A stretch of 64,000 nucleotides of DNA from VXYL01 sp965199915 (GTDB taxonomy: Bacteria; Pseudomonadota; Gammaproteobacteria; Pseudomonadales; Azotimanducaceae): positions 3,782,001 to 3,846,000 of the forward strand of contig OZ241348.1 in the NCBI GenBank assembly GCA_965199915.1, read 5' to 3'. Under the pieces are notes generated by a model that was given only the letters and a program-made list of their open reading frames with translations, did no database searches and was not told the DNA's origin. The position numbers and the translations under genes were made by a program. Below, in pieces: positions 28,793-36,872 of this stretch (position 1 is the stretch's first letter; each line of letters starts with the position of its first letter).

Positions 28793-29745
28793 TCGCGGTT
28801 GACCATGCGGCCGGGATTATAGACACCCGCGGTTTTGCTAAACGCTTGCGCCGTCTCTTCCGTATCTCTTCCGTCAGGGTCAAGCCCTGTTTCATCCGCC
28901 ACACGAAGGCGGCTCTCCAACGCCCAAGGGGCCAGCGCCGTGGCGAGCAGGATGGCCAACCAGGGCAACGGGCCCATGACGTAGTAGGTGCCGCCGCTCC
29001 GGCTGGGGCGGACGTTGTCGTAGATCCCCGGTTCCCACTGCAGCACGACCCGCAACCCTCCGTCTAAGCGCACGGTGCCCTCTTGCGTCACCGGCGTCTG
29101 CGGGTCCAGCACCAGCGCGCCGGTGAGAACGAGGACGCCGCACAGCCCCGCGCACACTCCGGCGGCGGCGAGCAACACTTGGCGCAGCCGTCTGGGTCCT
29201 GGCGCCGCGGGGCGGTTGCCGACCGGGAAGCCATAGCGCCAGAGCAAGCCGGCCAGCGTGCCGAGCTGATTGAGCGCCAGATCGTTGAAGTCGAAATAGC
29301 GCGCATTGCGCATGAGGTGGAAGTACTGCAAGGCTTCGTCCAACACGCTCAGCGCGACGCTGACGAGCAACACGTCGAGCAGCACGCGGCGCTGGCGGCG
29401 CGGATCCAGAGCGCGGGCGACGAGCACCCCCACCAACGCGTACTGCGGATAGTGGATCGCCTCGATGTCGATGGTCACCAAGGTGTGGTGACAAAACGCC
29501 ATCGCCGCCAGCAGCAGCGTCCAGAGCGCTATCGTGCCGAGACGCGCCCGGCCGCGCCGCGCGCGGCACCACAGGGCCGCGCCCAACACCAGCGCGGTCG
29601 CCGCCGCCGCTTCGGTGGTGTATTCGATGGGCGTCCACACGCCCCACGGCGTGCCGAACTGCTCGCCGACCGCGTCCGACACCTTGCGGTGCAGGGCGGC
29701 GGTGGCGAACCAGACCCCGAGCGCGGCGGCCCAGCGCGAAGCCAT
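28789..29745 (-). CDS. VanZ-like multi-pass membrane protein
   Basis: A 318-residue membrane protein with about six to seven hydrophobic segments. The region DEALQYFHLMRNARYFDFNDLALNQLGTLAG recalls VanZ-family proteins (unknown or teicoplanin-resistance role). A C-terminal soluble loop with VRLDGGLRVVLQWEPGIYD precedes a last membrane helix. It lies between the F420 genes and the repeat protein, coupled to npdG by a TTGA overlap, so it is probably in the same transcript. Role unknown. ATG at 29745 starts it. Confidence 0.62.
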   Translation of the reverse strand: MASRWAAALGVWFATAALHRKVSDAVGEQFGTPWGVWTPIEYTTEAAAATALVLGAALWCRARRGRARLGTIALWTLLLAAMAFCHHTLVTIDIEAIHYPQYALVGVLVARALDPRRQRRVLLDVLLVSVALSVLDEALQYFHLMRNARYFDFNDLALNQLGTLAGLLWRYGFPVGNRPAAPGPRRLRQVLLAAAGVCAGLCGVLVLTGALVLDPQTPVTQEGTVRLDGGLRVVLQWEPGIYDNVRPSRSGGTYYVMGPLPWLAILLATALAPWALESRLRVADETGLDPDGRDTEETAQAFSKTAGVYNPGRMVNRD

Positions 29746-29765
29746 CGCCGCGCGCCCGTGCTCCG

Positions 29766-31670
29766 TCACGGAATGGGCCGCTCGACCGTTCCTTCGGCGC
29801 ATGGAGGCAAACTGCCGTCCGTGCCCAGCAACACAAGGCGGTGTTGACCGACACGCGAGCACGGCGGCGCGTCGTTGGCGTCTTTCCAAGCCCAGTCGGC
29901 CACATCGCGGCCGCTCTCGCCATCGAAGAAGACCGCCATGTTCGGCTCGCCGGTGTCCGCCTGCGCCGGTGTTGCGCCGTGGTACTCGTCGTCGCCCGCG
30001 CCATCCACGAACACTCCCACCGACGCATGGGCGGCGGCCCCGAAACTGAAGCCCGGCAAACGGTACACGTCGTTGCCGGAACCGTCGTGGAAGATGGCGA
30101 GGCTGTAGTCCCAAGCCAGTCCGCCAGCGACGATGTGGCGGGTGGCGTAGCGATCGTCCCCGGCTTCATTGAAAAGACGGCCCACGCCGCCGTGCGCCCC
30201 CCAGCCGGCGTTGTAGCGGCTGCCGAACAAGATGTCGCGTCCGCCGCCGTAGTCGAGCAGCTGGCCGACGCCGCGATAGTAGCCGCCGCCTTGGGCGAAG
30301 CTGCCGGCGTCGTAGCGGTCGTCGCCGTTGAAGTCCACCAGTAGGCCAACGCCACCCGGCGCGATGCCGCGCAGCCCGCGCGCCACGCCTTGCGCCCAAG
30401 CGTCGGCGAGGCCGGGCGTGCCGTAGTCCGTTGGCGGGCCGCCGAGCGCCATGTAGTCGTCGTTGCCGCCGACGTCGAGCAGAACGCCCATGCCTTGCGG
30501 TAGCCCAACGCCCTGCCCGAGCGCTCCCACGCGGTAGCGGTCGTTGCCGCCGCCGTCAACGAGCAAACCAACGCCGAACCAAGCCGCGCCTTGGGCGTTG
30601 TGGCGCGCCTCGTAGCGGTCGTCTCCCGCCCAGTCCAACAACGCGCCAACGCCGAACAGGGCGCTTCCGTAGCCCTGCCCGCCACTGCGGTAGCGATCGT
30701 CGCCGGCGAAGTCCACGACGATGGCCGCTCGCCCAACGCCGGCGCCAAAGCCGCCGGGGGCGGTGGACTCGTAGCGGTCGTTGCCGCCGAAGTCCACCAC
30801 GAATTGTGGATGGCCAAGAAAATCCACGGCACCGTCGATGCCGTGGAAGTCGTTCCCGCCGAGGTCCGCCAGGAAGAGCAGCGCGCGCGAATGCAGCACC
30901 CCGTCGGCGGTTCCACCGAACACGATCTCTCCCCAAGGGGTGGTTTCGCGGTGCATCACGGTCGCGCTGGATTTCGGGTGCGCGGCCAGCAACTGGCGCA
31001 AGGCGCGCAACCAGCCCGGGTCGGCGAGCTGCGCCCAAATGGCGCCGGCGCACACGGCGGCGCCGACGCTGGCGGCCTCCAGCTTGGCGACGAACCGCCG
31101 CAGCCGGCGGCGTTCGCGCCGGCGCAGCGCGCCGGTGACGGTGTCGCGGAGCAGCCCAGCGAGCGCGGCATGCCCGTCGGCTAGCTGGCGCCTTGCCCGC
31201 GGGGCAAGCGCATCGCGCTGGAGGTTTACGGCGGCGGCCGCGAGCTCTCGCACTTGCGCCACCGCGTGGCGCAAGTCCAAAGGCGGAGGCAAGGCGCGCG
31301 GCGCGCAGGCGTTGTGGACTCCGTATTGCGTCCGCCACTCGCGCAACACACCGCGCAAGGGCCCTCGTGACGGCGTTGGCGGCGTTGCAGCGACCCGGGC
31401 GGCAAAGGCCGCCAGCGGCGTCCCGAATCCGAGCGGCGCCGCCATGGCGGCGTGGAACACGCTGGCGGCGGCCCCGTGCCGGGGGCGCCGGGCCAGCTTG
31501 CCGCGCAGGGCTGCGACAAGGTCCGCGTGCGCCTCGGGCAGGCGGTCGCGCAAAATCGCCGGCAAACGCTCGGCAACGACAGCGGAGGCGCTAACGGACG
31601 AGGCGGCGCCCCCGTCCGCCAGCCCTGGGCATGCAAGGGTTGCCAGCAATGTCGCCGAGCGCCAAGGCAT
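29766..31670 (-). CDS. Secreted Asp/Gly-rich repeat protein, possibly calcium binding
   Basis: A 634-residue protein with an N-terminal hydrophobic signal (MPWRSATLLATLACPG) and an alpha-helical, Arg-rich first 250 residues, followed by about eleven repeats of 25-35 residues. Each repeat ends in a hydrophobic stretch plus Asp-x-x-Gly-(Asn/Asp)-(Asp)-x-Tyr: DFGGNDRY, DFAGDDRY, DWAGDDRY, DGGGNDRY, DVGGNDDY, DFNGDDRY, NEAGDDRY, DGSGNDVY, DGAGDDEY. The pattern is reminiscent of RTX repeats but is not the canonical GGxGxDxLx. Calcium binding and a beta-roll-like fold are plausible inferences. The last 60 residues are non-repetitive. The start ATG at 31670 is preferred; an in-frame extension upstream is possible. 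The IS insertion begins 190 bp upstream of this start. Confidence 0.7.
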   Translation of the reverse strand: MPWRSATLLATLACPGLADGGAASSVSASAVVAERLPAILRDRLPEAHADLVAALRGKLARRPRHGAAASVFHAAMAAPLGFGTPLAAFAARVAATPPTPSRGPLRGVLREWRTQYGVHNACAPRALPPPLDLRHAVAQVRELAAAAVNLQRDALAPRARRQLADGHAALAGLLRDTVTGALRRRERRRLRRFVAKLEAASVGAAVCAGAIWAQLADPGWLRALRQLLAAHPKSSATVMHRETTPWGEIVFGGTADGVLHSRALLFLADLGGNDFHGIDGAVDFLGHPQFVVDFGGNDRYESTAPGGFGAGVGRAAIVVDFAGDDRYRSGGQGYGSALFGVGALLDWAGDDRYEARHNAQGAAWFGVGLLVDGGGNDRYRVGALGQGVGLPQGMGVLLDVGGNDDYMALGGPPTDYGTPGLADAWAQGVARGLRGIAPGGVGLLVDFNGDDRYDAGSFAQGGGYYRGVGQLLDYGGGRDILFGSRYNAGWGAHGGVGRLFNEAGDDRYATRHIVAGGLAWDYSLAIFHDGSGNDVYRLPGFSFGAAAHASVGVFVDGAGDDEYHGATPAQADTGEPNMAVFFDGESGRDVADWAWKDANDAPPCSRVGQHRLVLLGTDGSLPPCAEGTVERPIP

Positions 31671-31932
31671 CCGCCGCGGTTCGCGTGGGCTTGCAAGCCA
31701 GCAGAAGGCGGGCGCGCCGCGTTCGCCAAGGCGGGCCGCGGACAGCGCGGTGGCGCGGGCGGGAACCGAGGGGTCGGAAGTGACTCTCAACTGCGGGGTT
31801 ACGGTGTTATTGCGGCGCCGACGGTAGCACACGCAACGCGACCAGCGGGCCGACGGGCTGTTGGGAGCACATAATCTGTCCGGTTTTCTAGCACATAAAT
31901 TGTCCGCTTTTGGACGCCTCTGGAGGAGGTCG

Positions 31933-33096
31933 ATGAAGCGGGCGAAATGGTTGCAGGAGACGAGGATGAGAAGATTCGAGGAGGCGTTGGGAAGGTGGAC
32001 GGAGAAGCGGTTGACGCAGGAGGAGGCGGCGGAGCTGCTGGGGGTGTGCCCGCGCACGTTCCGGCGGTACGTTGACCGGTACCACGAAGACGGAATCGAC
32101 GGGCTGGTCGACAAGCGGATGGCGCAGGTGTCGTCGCTGCGGGCGCCGGCGGACGAGGTGCTGCGGCTGGAGACGCTGTACCGGGAGACCTACGAGGGGT
32201 GGACGGTGGCGCACTTCCACGAGCGGTACCGGGAGGAGCACGGCGGAAAGCGGTCGTACACGTGGGTGAAGAGCCGGCTGCGGGAGGCGGGTCTGGTCGG
32301 CAAGGGCCGGACGCGGGGGAGGCGCCGGAAGAAGCGCGAGCGGGCGCCGCTGCCCGGGATGCTGGTGCATCAGGACGGGTCCACGCACGAGTGGGTGGCG
32401 GACGCGGTGTGGGATCTGATCGTGACCTTGGACGACGCCACGGGCGAGGTGTATTCGGGCTTCTTCGTGGAGGAGGAGGGCACCTGGTCGAGCTTCCGCG
32501 GGGTGCGCGAGACGGCCGAGGGGCGGGGGCTGTTCCTGAGCCTCTACTCGGACCGGGGCAGCCACTACTGGCACACGCCGGAGGCGGGCGGCAAGGTGGA
32601 CAAAAGCAACCCGACGCAGTTCGGGCGGGCGATGGGGGAGCTGGGCATCGAGATGATTCCGTCCTACTCGCCCCAGGCGCGGGGCCGTTCGGAGCGGCAC
32701 TTCGGGACAATCCAAGGGCGTCTGCCGAACGAGCTGGCGCTGGAAGGCGTGCGCGACATGGAGACGGCCAACAACTACCTGCGCGAGCGGTTCTGGCCCG
32801 ACTACAACAAGCGCTTCGCGGCGCCGGCGCGGGAGTCCGGCGACGCCTTCGTGCCGCTCGGCGGCGTCGACCTCGACGACATCCTGTGCGTCAAGGAGGA
32901 CCGCGTGGTCGGGCACGACAACTGCGTCAGCTACAACAACCGGTCGCTGCAAATCCCGCCCGGACCGCACGGCAGGCACTTCGTGCGCCGCCGCGTCCGC
33001 GTCCACGAGCACGCCGACGGGCGGCTGTCGGTGTTCCACGGCCCGCGCCGCATCGGCCGCTACGAGGCCGACGGCTCGCCGGTCGCCACCGCGTGA
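31933..33096 (+). CDS. ISNCY/IS1202-like transposase with integrase core
   Basis: A 387-residue transposase. The N-terminus has a helix-turn-helix (LTQEEAAELLGVCPRTFRRYVDRY). The DDE integrase core starts with LVHQDGSTHEW (first Asp), continues with SLYSDRGSHYWHTPEAGGKV (second Asp) and ends with SPQARGRSERHFGT (Glu). The long target duplication and paired subterminal repeats favour the ISNCY/IS1202 grouping. I chose ATG at 31933, which has GGAGGAGG just before it; the open frame extends to the element's left end. A rho-independent-looking hairpin follows the stop. Confidence 0.85.
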   Translation: MKRAKWLQETRMRRFEEALGRWTEKRLTQEEAAELLGVCPRTFRRYVDRYHEDGIDGLVDKRMAQVSSLRAPADEVLRLETLYRETYEGWTVAHFHERYREEHGGKRSYTWVKSRLREAGLVGKGRTRGRRRKKRERAPLPGMLVHQDGSTHEWVADAVWDLIVTLDDATGEVYSGFFVEEEGTWSSFRGVRETAEGRGLFLSLYSDRGSHYWHTPEAGGKVDKSNPTQFGRAMGELGIEMIPSYSPQARGRSERHFGTIQGRLPNELALEGVRDMETANNYLRERFWPDYNKRFAAPARESGDAFVPLGGVDLDDILCVKEDRVVGHDNCVSYNNRSLQIPPGPHGRHFVRRRVRVHEHADGRLSVFHGPRRIGRYEADGSPVATA

Positions 33097-33108
33097 ACGC
33101 GGCGACGC

Positions 33109-33128
33109 AAAGGCCCTTCGGGCCTTTT
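33109..33128 (+). terminator. Hairpin terminator after the ISNCY-like transposase
   Basis: AAAGGCCCTTCGGGCCTTTT forms a strong stem (AAAGGCC/GGCCTTT) with a CTTCG loop and ends in TTTT, 12 bases after the transposase stop. The IS4-family element is inserted a few bases past this hairpin. Confidence 0.7.
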
Positions 33129-33277
33129 CGGGGCGCTGCCCCATATGCGTTAACTTGTTTTTTCATTAAAAATCAAAGTATTGCGACATTTGCGGCTTTC
33201 TACGGCGTGGCGGTTCGGTCAGAGAGGCCGAAATGTCTGGCCATTCATCCAGCATTTCGGCTAGCGACATCGCTGGT

Positions 33278-34426
33278 TCAACGGCTCGGCAGACTTGATT
33301 CAACACGAACTTGAACTCCCGCCAAGGGCTGCGCGACCGTTCCCCGGCCGCAGGGGGAAACGGCGCGCGAATCGGCGCGGCGGGCCAGCTTCTCGGCCAG
33401 CAAGGCCACGAGCAGCTTGCCGTAGAGCCACGCCCGGGCGCTGTCGTCGGCGCGCTTCGGCAGATGCCCCAGCCCCGCCAGCGACTTGCAGCGCTTGAAC
33501 GTCAACTCCACCTGCCAGCGCACGCGGTACCACCGCAGCACCTCCGCCGCCGAGAACCTGTCCGCCGGGAAGGTCGTGAACACGATCACGCAGCCGGCGA
33601 ACTCCAACGTCTCCGGGCGCAGTTCGTTGCCGTTGCGCGACGCCCGCCGGCGCAGCTTCTCCCTGGCCCGCTCGGCGTCCTCGGCGCTCTTCCGCATCGC
33701 GCACACGCGCCCGACCACCCCCTCGCGGTCGGCTCCGACCGCCCGCGCCCGCCACGACCTGGCCGCCCCGACGCGCTTGATAGCGGACACCGCCGCGAGC
33801 AGATCGAACGGCCTCCTGCCGCCCGGCGTGCGGAACCGCAGCGCCTGCGTGTTGACGCGCACCGTCGCGTACCCGCCAGCAGCGTCCACGTGCGTCAGCC
33901 CGGAGGACGTCGAGTAGCCGCGATCCGCCACCACGTGGTCTCCCCGCTCGATCGGGAACCGCGACAGCGACTCGCCGCATCCCCCGCCTTCCGTCCTCGT
34001 CACCTCGAAGTGGTCGCACGCCAGCGCCGGCAGCCGCAGGCTGTAGTGGACCCGCCACAGCGAACCCGTCCGCCCCGGCTCCTTCACCACCGACCCGTCG
34101 AACGCGCGGACCTGGAAGCCCCCGGACGCGCCCAGCTCCACGCCGCACTCGCGGTACATCCCCACGCACAGCGCCCGCAGCCACTCCTTCGACTTCCTCA
34201 GCCGCTTGAACAGCGCCACGTCCGACATGTCCGCGATTCCCGCCTGCCGCGCCCGCGTCGCCGTCTCCCGCAGCGAGTGCCCGCAGCCCAGATGCATCAG
34301 CAGCATCCGCAGCAGAACATCCGCCGACTTGTCCTTCCGCAGCCCCTTGAGCGCCCCGTGGATCGCCGCCTGCTCCCGCCAGTCCGACGGCAGATGCGAC
34401 GACAGCACCTCCCAGTCCTCGTCCAT
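33278..34426 (-). CDS. IS4-family transposase
   Basis: A 382-residue DDE transposase of the IS4 family. The first catalytic Asp is in AFDGSVVKEPG, the second in VVADRGYS, and the hallmark Y-x2-R-x3-E-x6-K is seen in YRVRWQVELTFKRCK. I chose ATG at 34426, preceded by AAGGAGG (the IS-specific ribosome site), giving a start MDEDWEVLSSHLPSDW. The IS5-type element lies 42 bp upstream of this start, so the native promoter is separated from the gene and expression may now depend on the inner element. Confidence 0.9.
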   Translation of the reverse strand: MDEDWEVLSSHLPSDWREQAAIHGALKGLRKDKSADVLLRMLLMHLGCGHSLRETATRARQAGIADMSDVALFKRLRKSKEWLRALCVGMYRECGVELGASGGFQVRAFDGSVVKEPGRTGSLWRVHYSLRLPALACDHFEVTRTEGGGCGESLSRFPIERGDHVVADRGYSTSSGLTHVDAAGGYATVRVNTQALRFRTPGGRRPFDLLAAVSAIKRVGAARSWRARAVGADREGVVGRVCAMRKSAEDAERAREKLRRRASRNGNELRPETLEFAGCVIVFTTFPADRFSAAEVLRWYRVRWQVELTFKRCKSLAGLGHLPKRADDSARAWLYGKLLVALLAEKLARRADSRAVSPCGRGTVAQPLAGVQVRVESSLPSR

Positions 34427-34467
34427 TCCGCGACCTCCTTGTCGCTGTGCGTCCGCACACCAGCCTA

Positions 34468-35327
34468 GGGCGCGTTGACAATTAAGCCAGCGCAAGCCAA
34501 ACGGCGGCCATCCGGATCATTGCCGCGTAGCTCGACTCGGTCTGGTCGTAGCGGGTGGCGATGCGGCGGAAGCTCTTGATCTTGCAAAAAAAGTTCTCCA
34601 CGCGGTGCCGCCTCCCGTACTTCTCCATGTCGCAGTCGATCGGCTCCTTCCGATTGGACGCGTGCGGCACCACCGCCTCCGCGCCGAGCGACGCCACCAG
34701 CGCCCGCAGACGGTCGCTGTCGAAGCCCCCGTCCGCCAGCAGAGCCCCGAACGACAGGCCCGACAGCAGACCCGCCGCCGTCGGCGACTCGTGCCGGTTG
34801 CCCGCCAGAAGAACGAACCGCGACAACCTCCCCAGCGCGTCCACCAGCGCCACCATCTTCGTCGTCAGCCCGCCGCGCGACCGCCCCGACTTCTCGGCGC
34901 CCCCTTTTTTCCAGTCGCATGCTGGTGAACGCGAACGTTCGTGCCGTCGATCTGGACTTCCCCGAAGTCCAGATCCGACGACAATTCCTCGAACATCCTC
35001 TTGAAAACCCCCTTCCTCGCCCAGCGCCGAAACCGCTGGAACACCGTGTTCCACTTGCCGAAGCGCGGCGGCAGGTCGCGCCACGGCGCACCCGTCCGCC
35101 CCACCCAAAGCACCGCCTCCACGAAGCGCCGGTTGTCGTCGCCCGTGCGGCCAACGTCCCCTTCCTTCCCCGCGCACAGCGGTTCGATCCGCTCCCACTG
35201 CGCGTCGCCCAGCATCGTCCGCTCAACCCGCATCGCCATCGCCAGCCTCCTTGCTCAAAAACGTCGCGCCACTCCGTGGCGCCCAATGTGGATTCATACA
35301 CCATCAGCGTTATTTGTCAACGCGCCC
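34468..35327 (-). mobile_element. IS5-family (IS427-group) insertion sequence
   Basis: An 860-bp element with near-perfect 18-bp terminal inverted repeats starting GGGCGCGTTGACAA (34468-34485; complement at 35310-35327, one mismatch). The dinucleotide TA flanks both ends (34466-34467 and 35328-35329), within a CTAG-like target, as usual for this group. Both reading frames of the split transposase are intact. It is the innermost and therefore the youngest of the three nested elements. Confidence 0.9.
34482..35239 (-). CDS. IS5-family transposase made by programmed -1 frameshift (orfAB)
   Basis: Two overlapping frames together encode a DDE transposase of about 252 residues. orfA runs from the ATG at 35239 to 34865 (124 residues) and contains RTGAPWRDLPPRFGKWNTVFQRFRRW and the first catalytic Asp in VQIDGTNV. 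orfB continues in the -1 frame to 34482 with ADGGFDSDRLR (second Asp) and RHRVENFFCKIKSFRRIATRYD (Glu region). The frames meet at the slippery heptamer A-AAA-AAG (complement of 34904-34910) in zero frame, the classical site for -1 slippage in IS427-group elements. This explains the frame change without invoking decay. Confidence 0.88.
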
Positions 35328-35817
35328 TAGGGCACTTTGCCTCCCCAAACAAGTTAACGCATATGGGGCGCTGCCCCGAACCCCGAAGTACGGGAACACC
35401 AGCGCAAAGGGGCGGCGACGGCCGGTCCGGCAGCGTCGCCGCCCGCGGCTTGCGCCAGTGTTGCGGCCTATCCGCTTCCGGGGTCCGCGCTCGGCACGGT
35501 AGCGCACTCGAGTGGCGCTTCAAGGGGGGCGCGAAGACCGGACAGATAACGTGCTCTAAAAACCGGACAAATGTATTTGCTACCAACACCAGCGGGCCGA
35601 CGGGCTTGGCAAGAGCGCTTCGATTTCGTACATTTATGCACGAAGCCATTACGCGGGCGTCCCGCATGTCGGGTCACCTGCTGAATACAACAGCCGCATT
35701 TAGATCGGGCAAGGGTCGCTCCCTTGGCCCCGGTGAATAGGCAGGACTTCACTGCGTTCGCGTGATGGCTTCAAGGGCCCGGCCCCGTGCCGGAGAACAT
35801 CCGCAGGCTGCCGACAG

Positions 35818-36798
35818 TTGAATGTGAGGGCGCACTCCACCTCGAGTATCGCCGATCGCGGTTCCAACCCGCGCGCCCCGGTGCGTTCGTCGAGTCGCTC
35901 GGCAGCGTTCGCCTACGACCAGCGATTCCAGCGTATTGTCGCCGCGTTGCACGATGCGGCGCTGGACGATTCCGCCTGGTCGCGCGCCTTCGCGCTGATC
36001 GACGACGCCTGCTTGACGCACAGCAGCCACTTGGCCGTGGTGGCGACTCGCGCCGGCGCCCCGGAATACCTGTTCGGCACTTGGCTTGGCCACGGCGTCT
36101 CGCTGGACGCTCTCGCGCGCGAATACGTCGAGCGTTACTTCTTCGTCGACGAGCGCGTGTCGCGGCTCTTGCTGATGCCGGCTGGCAGCCTGTTGCACAA
36201 TGCCGATCTCTACACGGAAGAAGAGCGGGCCACTTCGGCCACCTACAACCAGTTCCTGCCGCGCTGGGGTATTGAGAACCAAGTGTCGGCACGCTTGGCG
36301 GCGTTGGACGGCTCGCACGTCCTTTGGACGGTTAGCCGCTCCCGCGCGCAGGGCGACTGGCGCCCGTCGCACCTTGGCGTGTTGGCGCGTCTGCTGCCCC
36401 ACCTCTGCGGCGCTGTTCGCGTTCGCCAAGCCTTGGCGAAAGCCGATGCCCGTGCCGCCGCCTTGGAACCGCTGCTCGATGCGTCGCCGCGCAGCGTGAT
36501 CTTGTTGGACCGACGCGGTCAAGTGATGCGGACCAACGCGCGCGCCGCGCGGTTGCTGGCCGACGGAAGGTTGTTGTGCGAGCGGGGTGGCGCGCTGCAT
36601 GCGACAGCGGCGGCGGAAGACGAGCGGCTCGGTCGATTGCTGGCGCGGGCGTGTCGCCCGAAAGGGGATGGAGAGCCGCGCGCGGGCGTGATGCGCGTGG
36701 GCGATGACGCGGAACTCACCCTCCGTCTGACGCCGGTGGCCATCGCCCGAATGGACTTCGGCGCTCGGCGCGTCGCGGCCGTGGCGACCACGTCGTAG
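35818..36798 (+). CDS. LuxR-type regulator homologue lacking its HTH domain
   Basis: A 326-residue protein that follows the usual N-terminal and PAS-like parts of a widespread proteobacterial LuxR-family regulator: LHDAALDDSAWSRAFALIDDAC, EYVERYFFVDERVSRL, DLYTEEERATSATYNQFL, then PRSVILLDRRGQVMRTNARAARLL and, near its end, FGARRVAAVATTS. In complete relatives a LuxR-type helix-turn-helix of about 65 residues follows the last segment; here the frame stops and a cytochrome gene begins 75 bases later. It is therefore likely a truncated, non-DNA-binding remnant, or a regulator that acts by protein contact. The start is uncertain (TTG at 35818 or GTG at 35824). Confidence 0.68.
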   Translation: MNVRAHSTSSIADRGSNPRAPVRSSSRSAAFAYDQRFQRIVAALHDAALDDSAWSRAFALIDDACLTHSSHLAVVATRAGAPEYLFGTWLGHGVSLDALAREYVERYFFVDERVSRLLLMPAGSLLHNADLYTEEERATSATYNQFLPRWGIENQVSARLAALDGSHVLWTVSRSRAQGDWRPSHLGVLARLLPHLCGAVRVRQALAKADARAAALEPLLDASPRSVILLDRRGQVMRTNARAARLLADGRLLCERGGALHATAAAEDERLGRLLARACRPKGDGEPRAGVMRVGDDAELTLRLTPVAIARMDFGARRVAAVATTS

Positions 36799-36872
36799 GC
36801 CCGGATCCCGCTCGTGCCGGCGAACGGCGTACACTACGCGAACCACATCAAGCATCGGAAGAGGGGGTAGCC

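Larger units (their letters stand above)
33143..35364 (-). mobile_element. IS4-family insertion sequence, itself interrupted
   Basis: An 18-bp perfect terminal inverted repeat, ATATGCGTTAACTTGTTT at 33143-33160 and its complement at 35347-35364, bounds the element. It is flanked by a 13-bp duplication GGGGCGCTGCCCC (33130-33142 and 35365-35377), which matches the 10-13 bp duplications of IS4/IS231-type elements; the target is a near palindrome. Without the IS5-type insertion (34468-35327 plus a duplicated TA) the element is about 1.36 kb. The transposase is intact but its upstream end is cut off by the inner insertion. Confidence 0.9.
31860..35587 (+). mobile_element. ISNCY/IS1202-like element, split by two further insertions
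   Basis: The ends are imperfect inverted repeats beginning GTTGG: left 31860 onwards, right reading inward from 35587. Each end bears two tandem sites of about 21 bp with a TGTCCG core, left at 31867-31887 and 31891-31911, right at 35534-35554 and 35559-35580; these are probable transposase-binding sites. Removing the internal IS4-type insertion (33143-35364 plus one 13-bp duplication) leaves about 1.49 kb, a normal IS length. The transposase is intact. Confidence 0.82.
31841..35606. repeat. 19-bp direct repeat flanking the nested insertion sequences
   Basis: The sequence ACCAGCGGGCCGACGGGCT occurs at 31841-31859 and again, identically, at 35588-35606, abutting the outer ends of the ISNCY-like element. 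Because the first base pair of each end can belong to element or target, the true duplication is 17-19 bp. Such long target duplications are known for IS1202-type elements. Confidence 0.85.

Noticed and set aside
34865..35239. Frameshifted, dead IS5 transposase
   Set aside because: The -1 shift occurs exactly at a classical slippery heptamer, so it is programmed frameshifting.
31860..35587. Composite transposon carrying passenger genes
   Set aside because: Only transposase genes lie between the ends, and the ends belong to three different families nested in each other.
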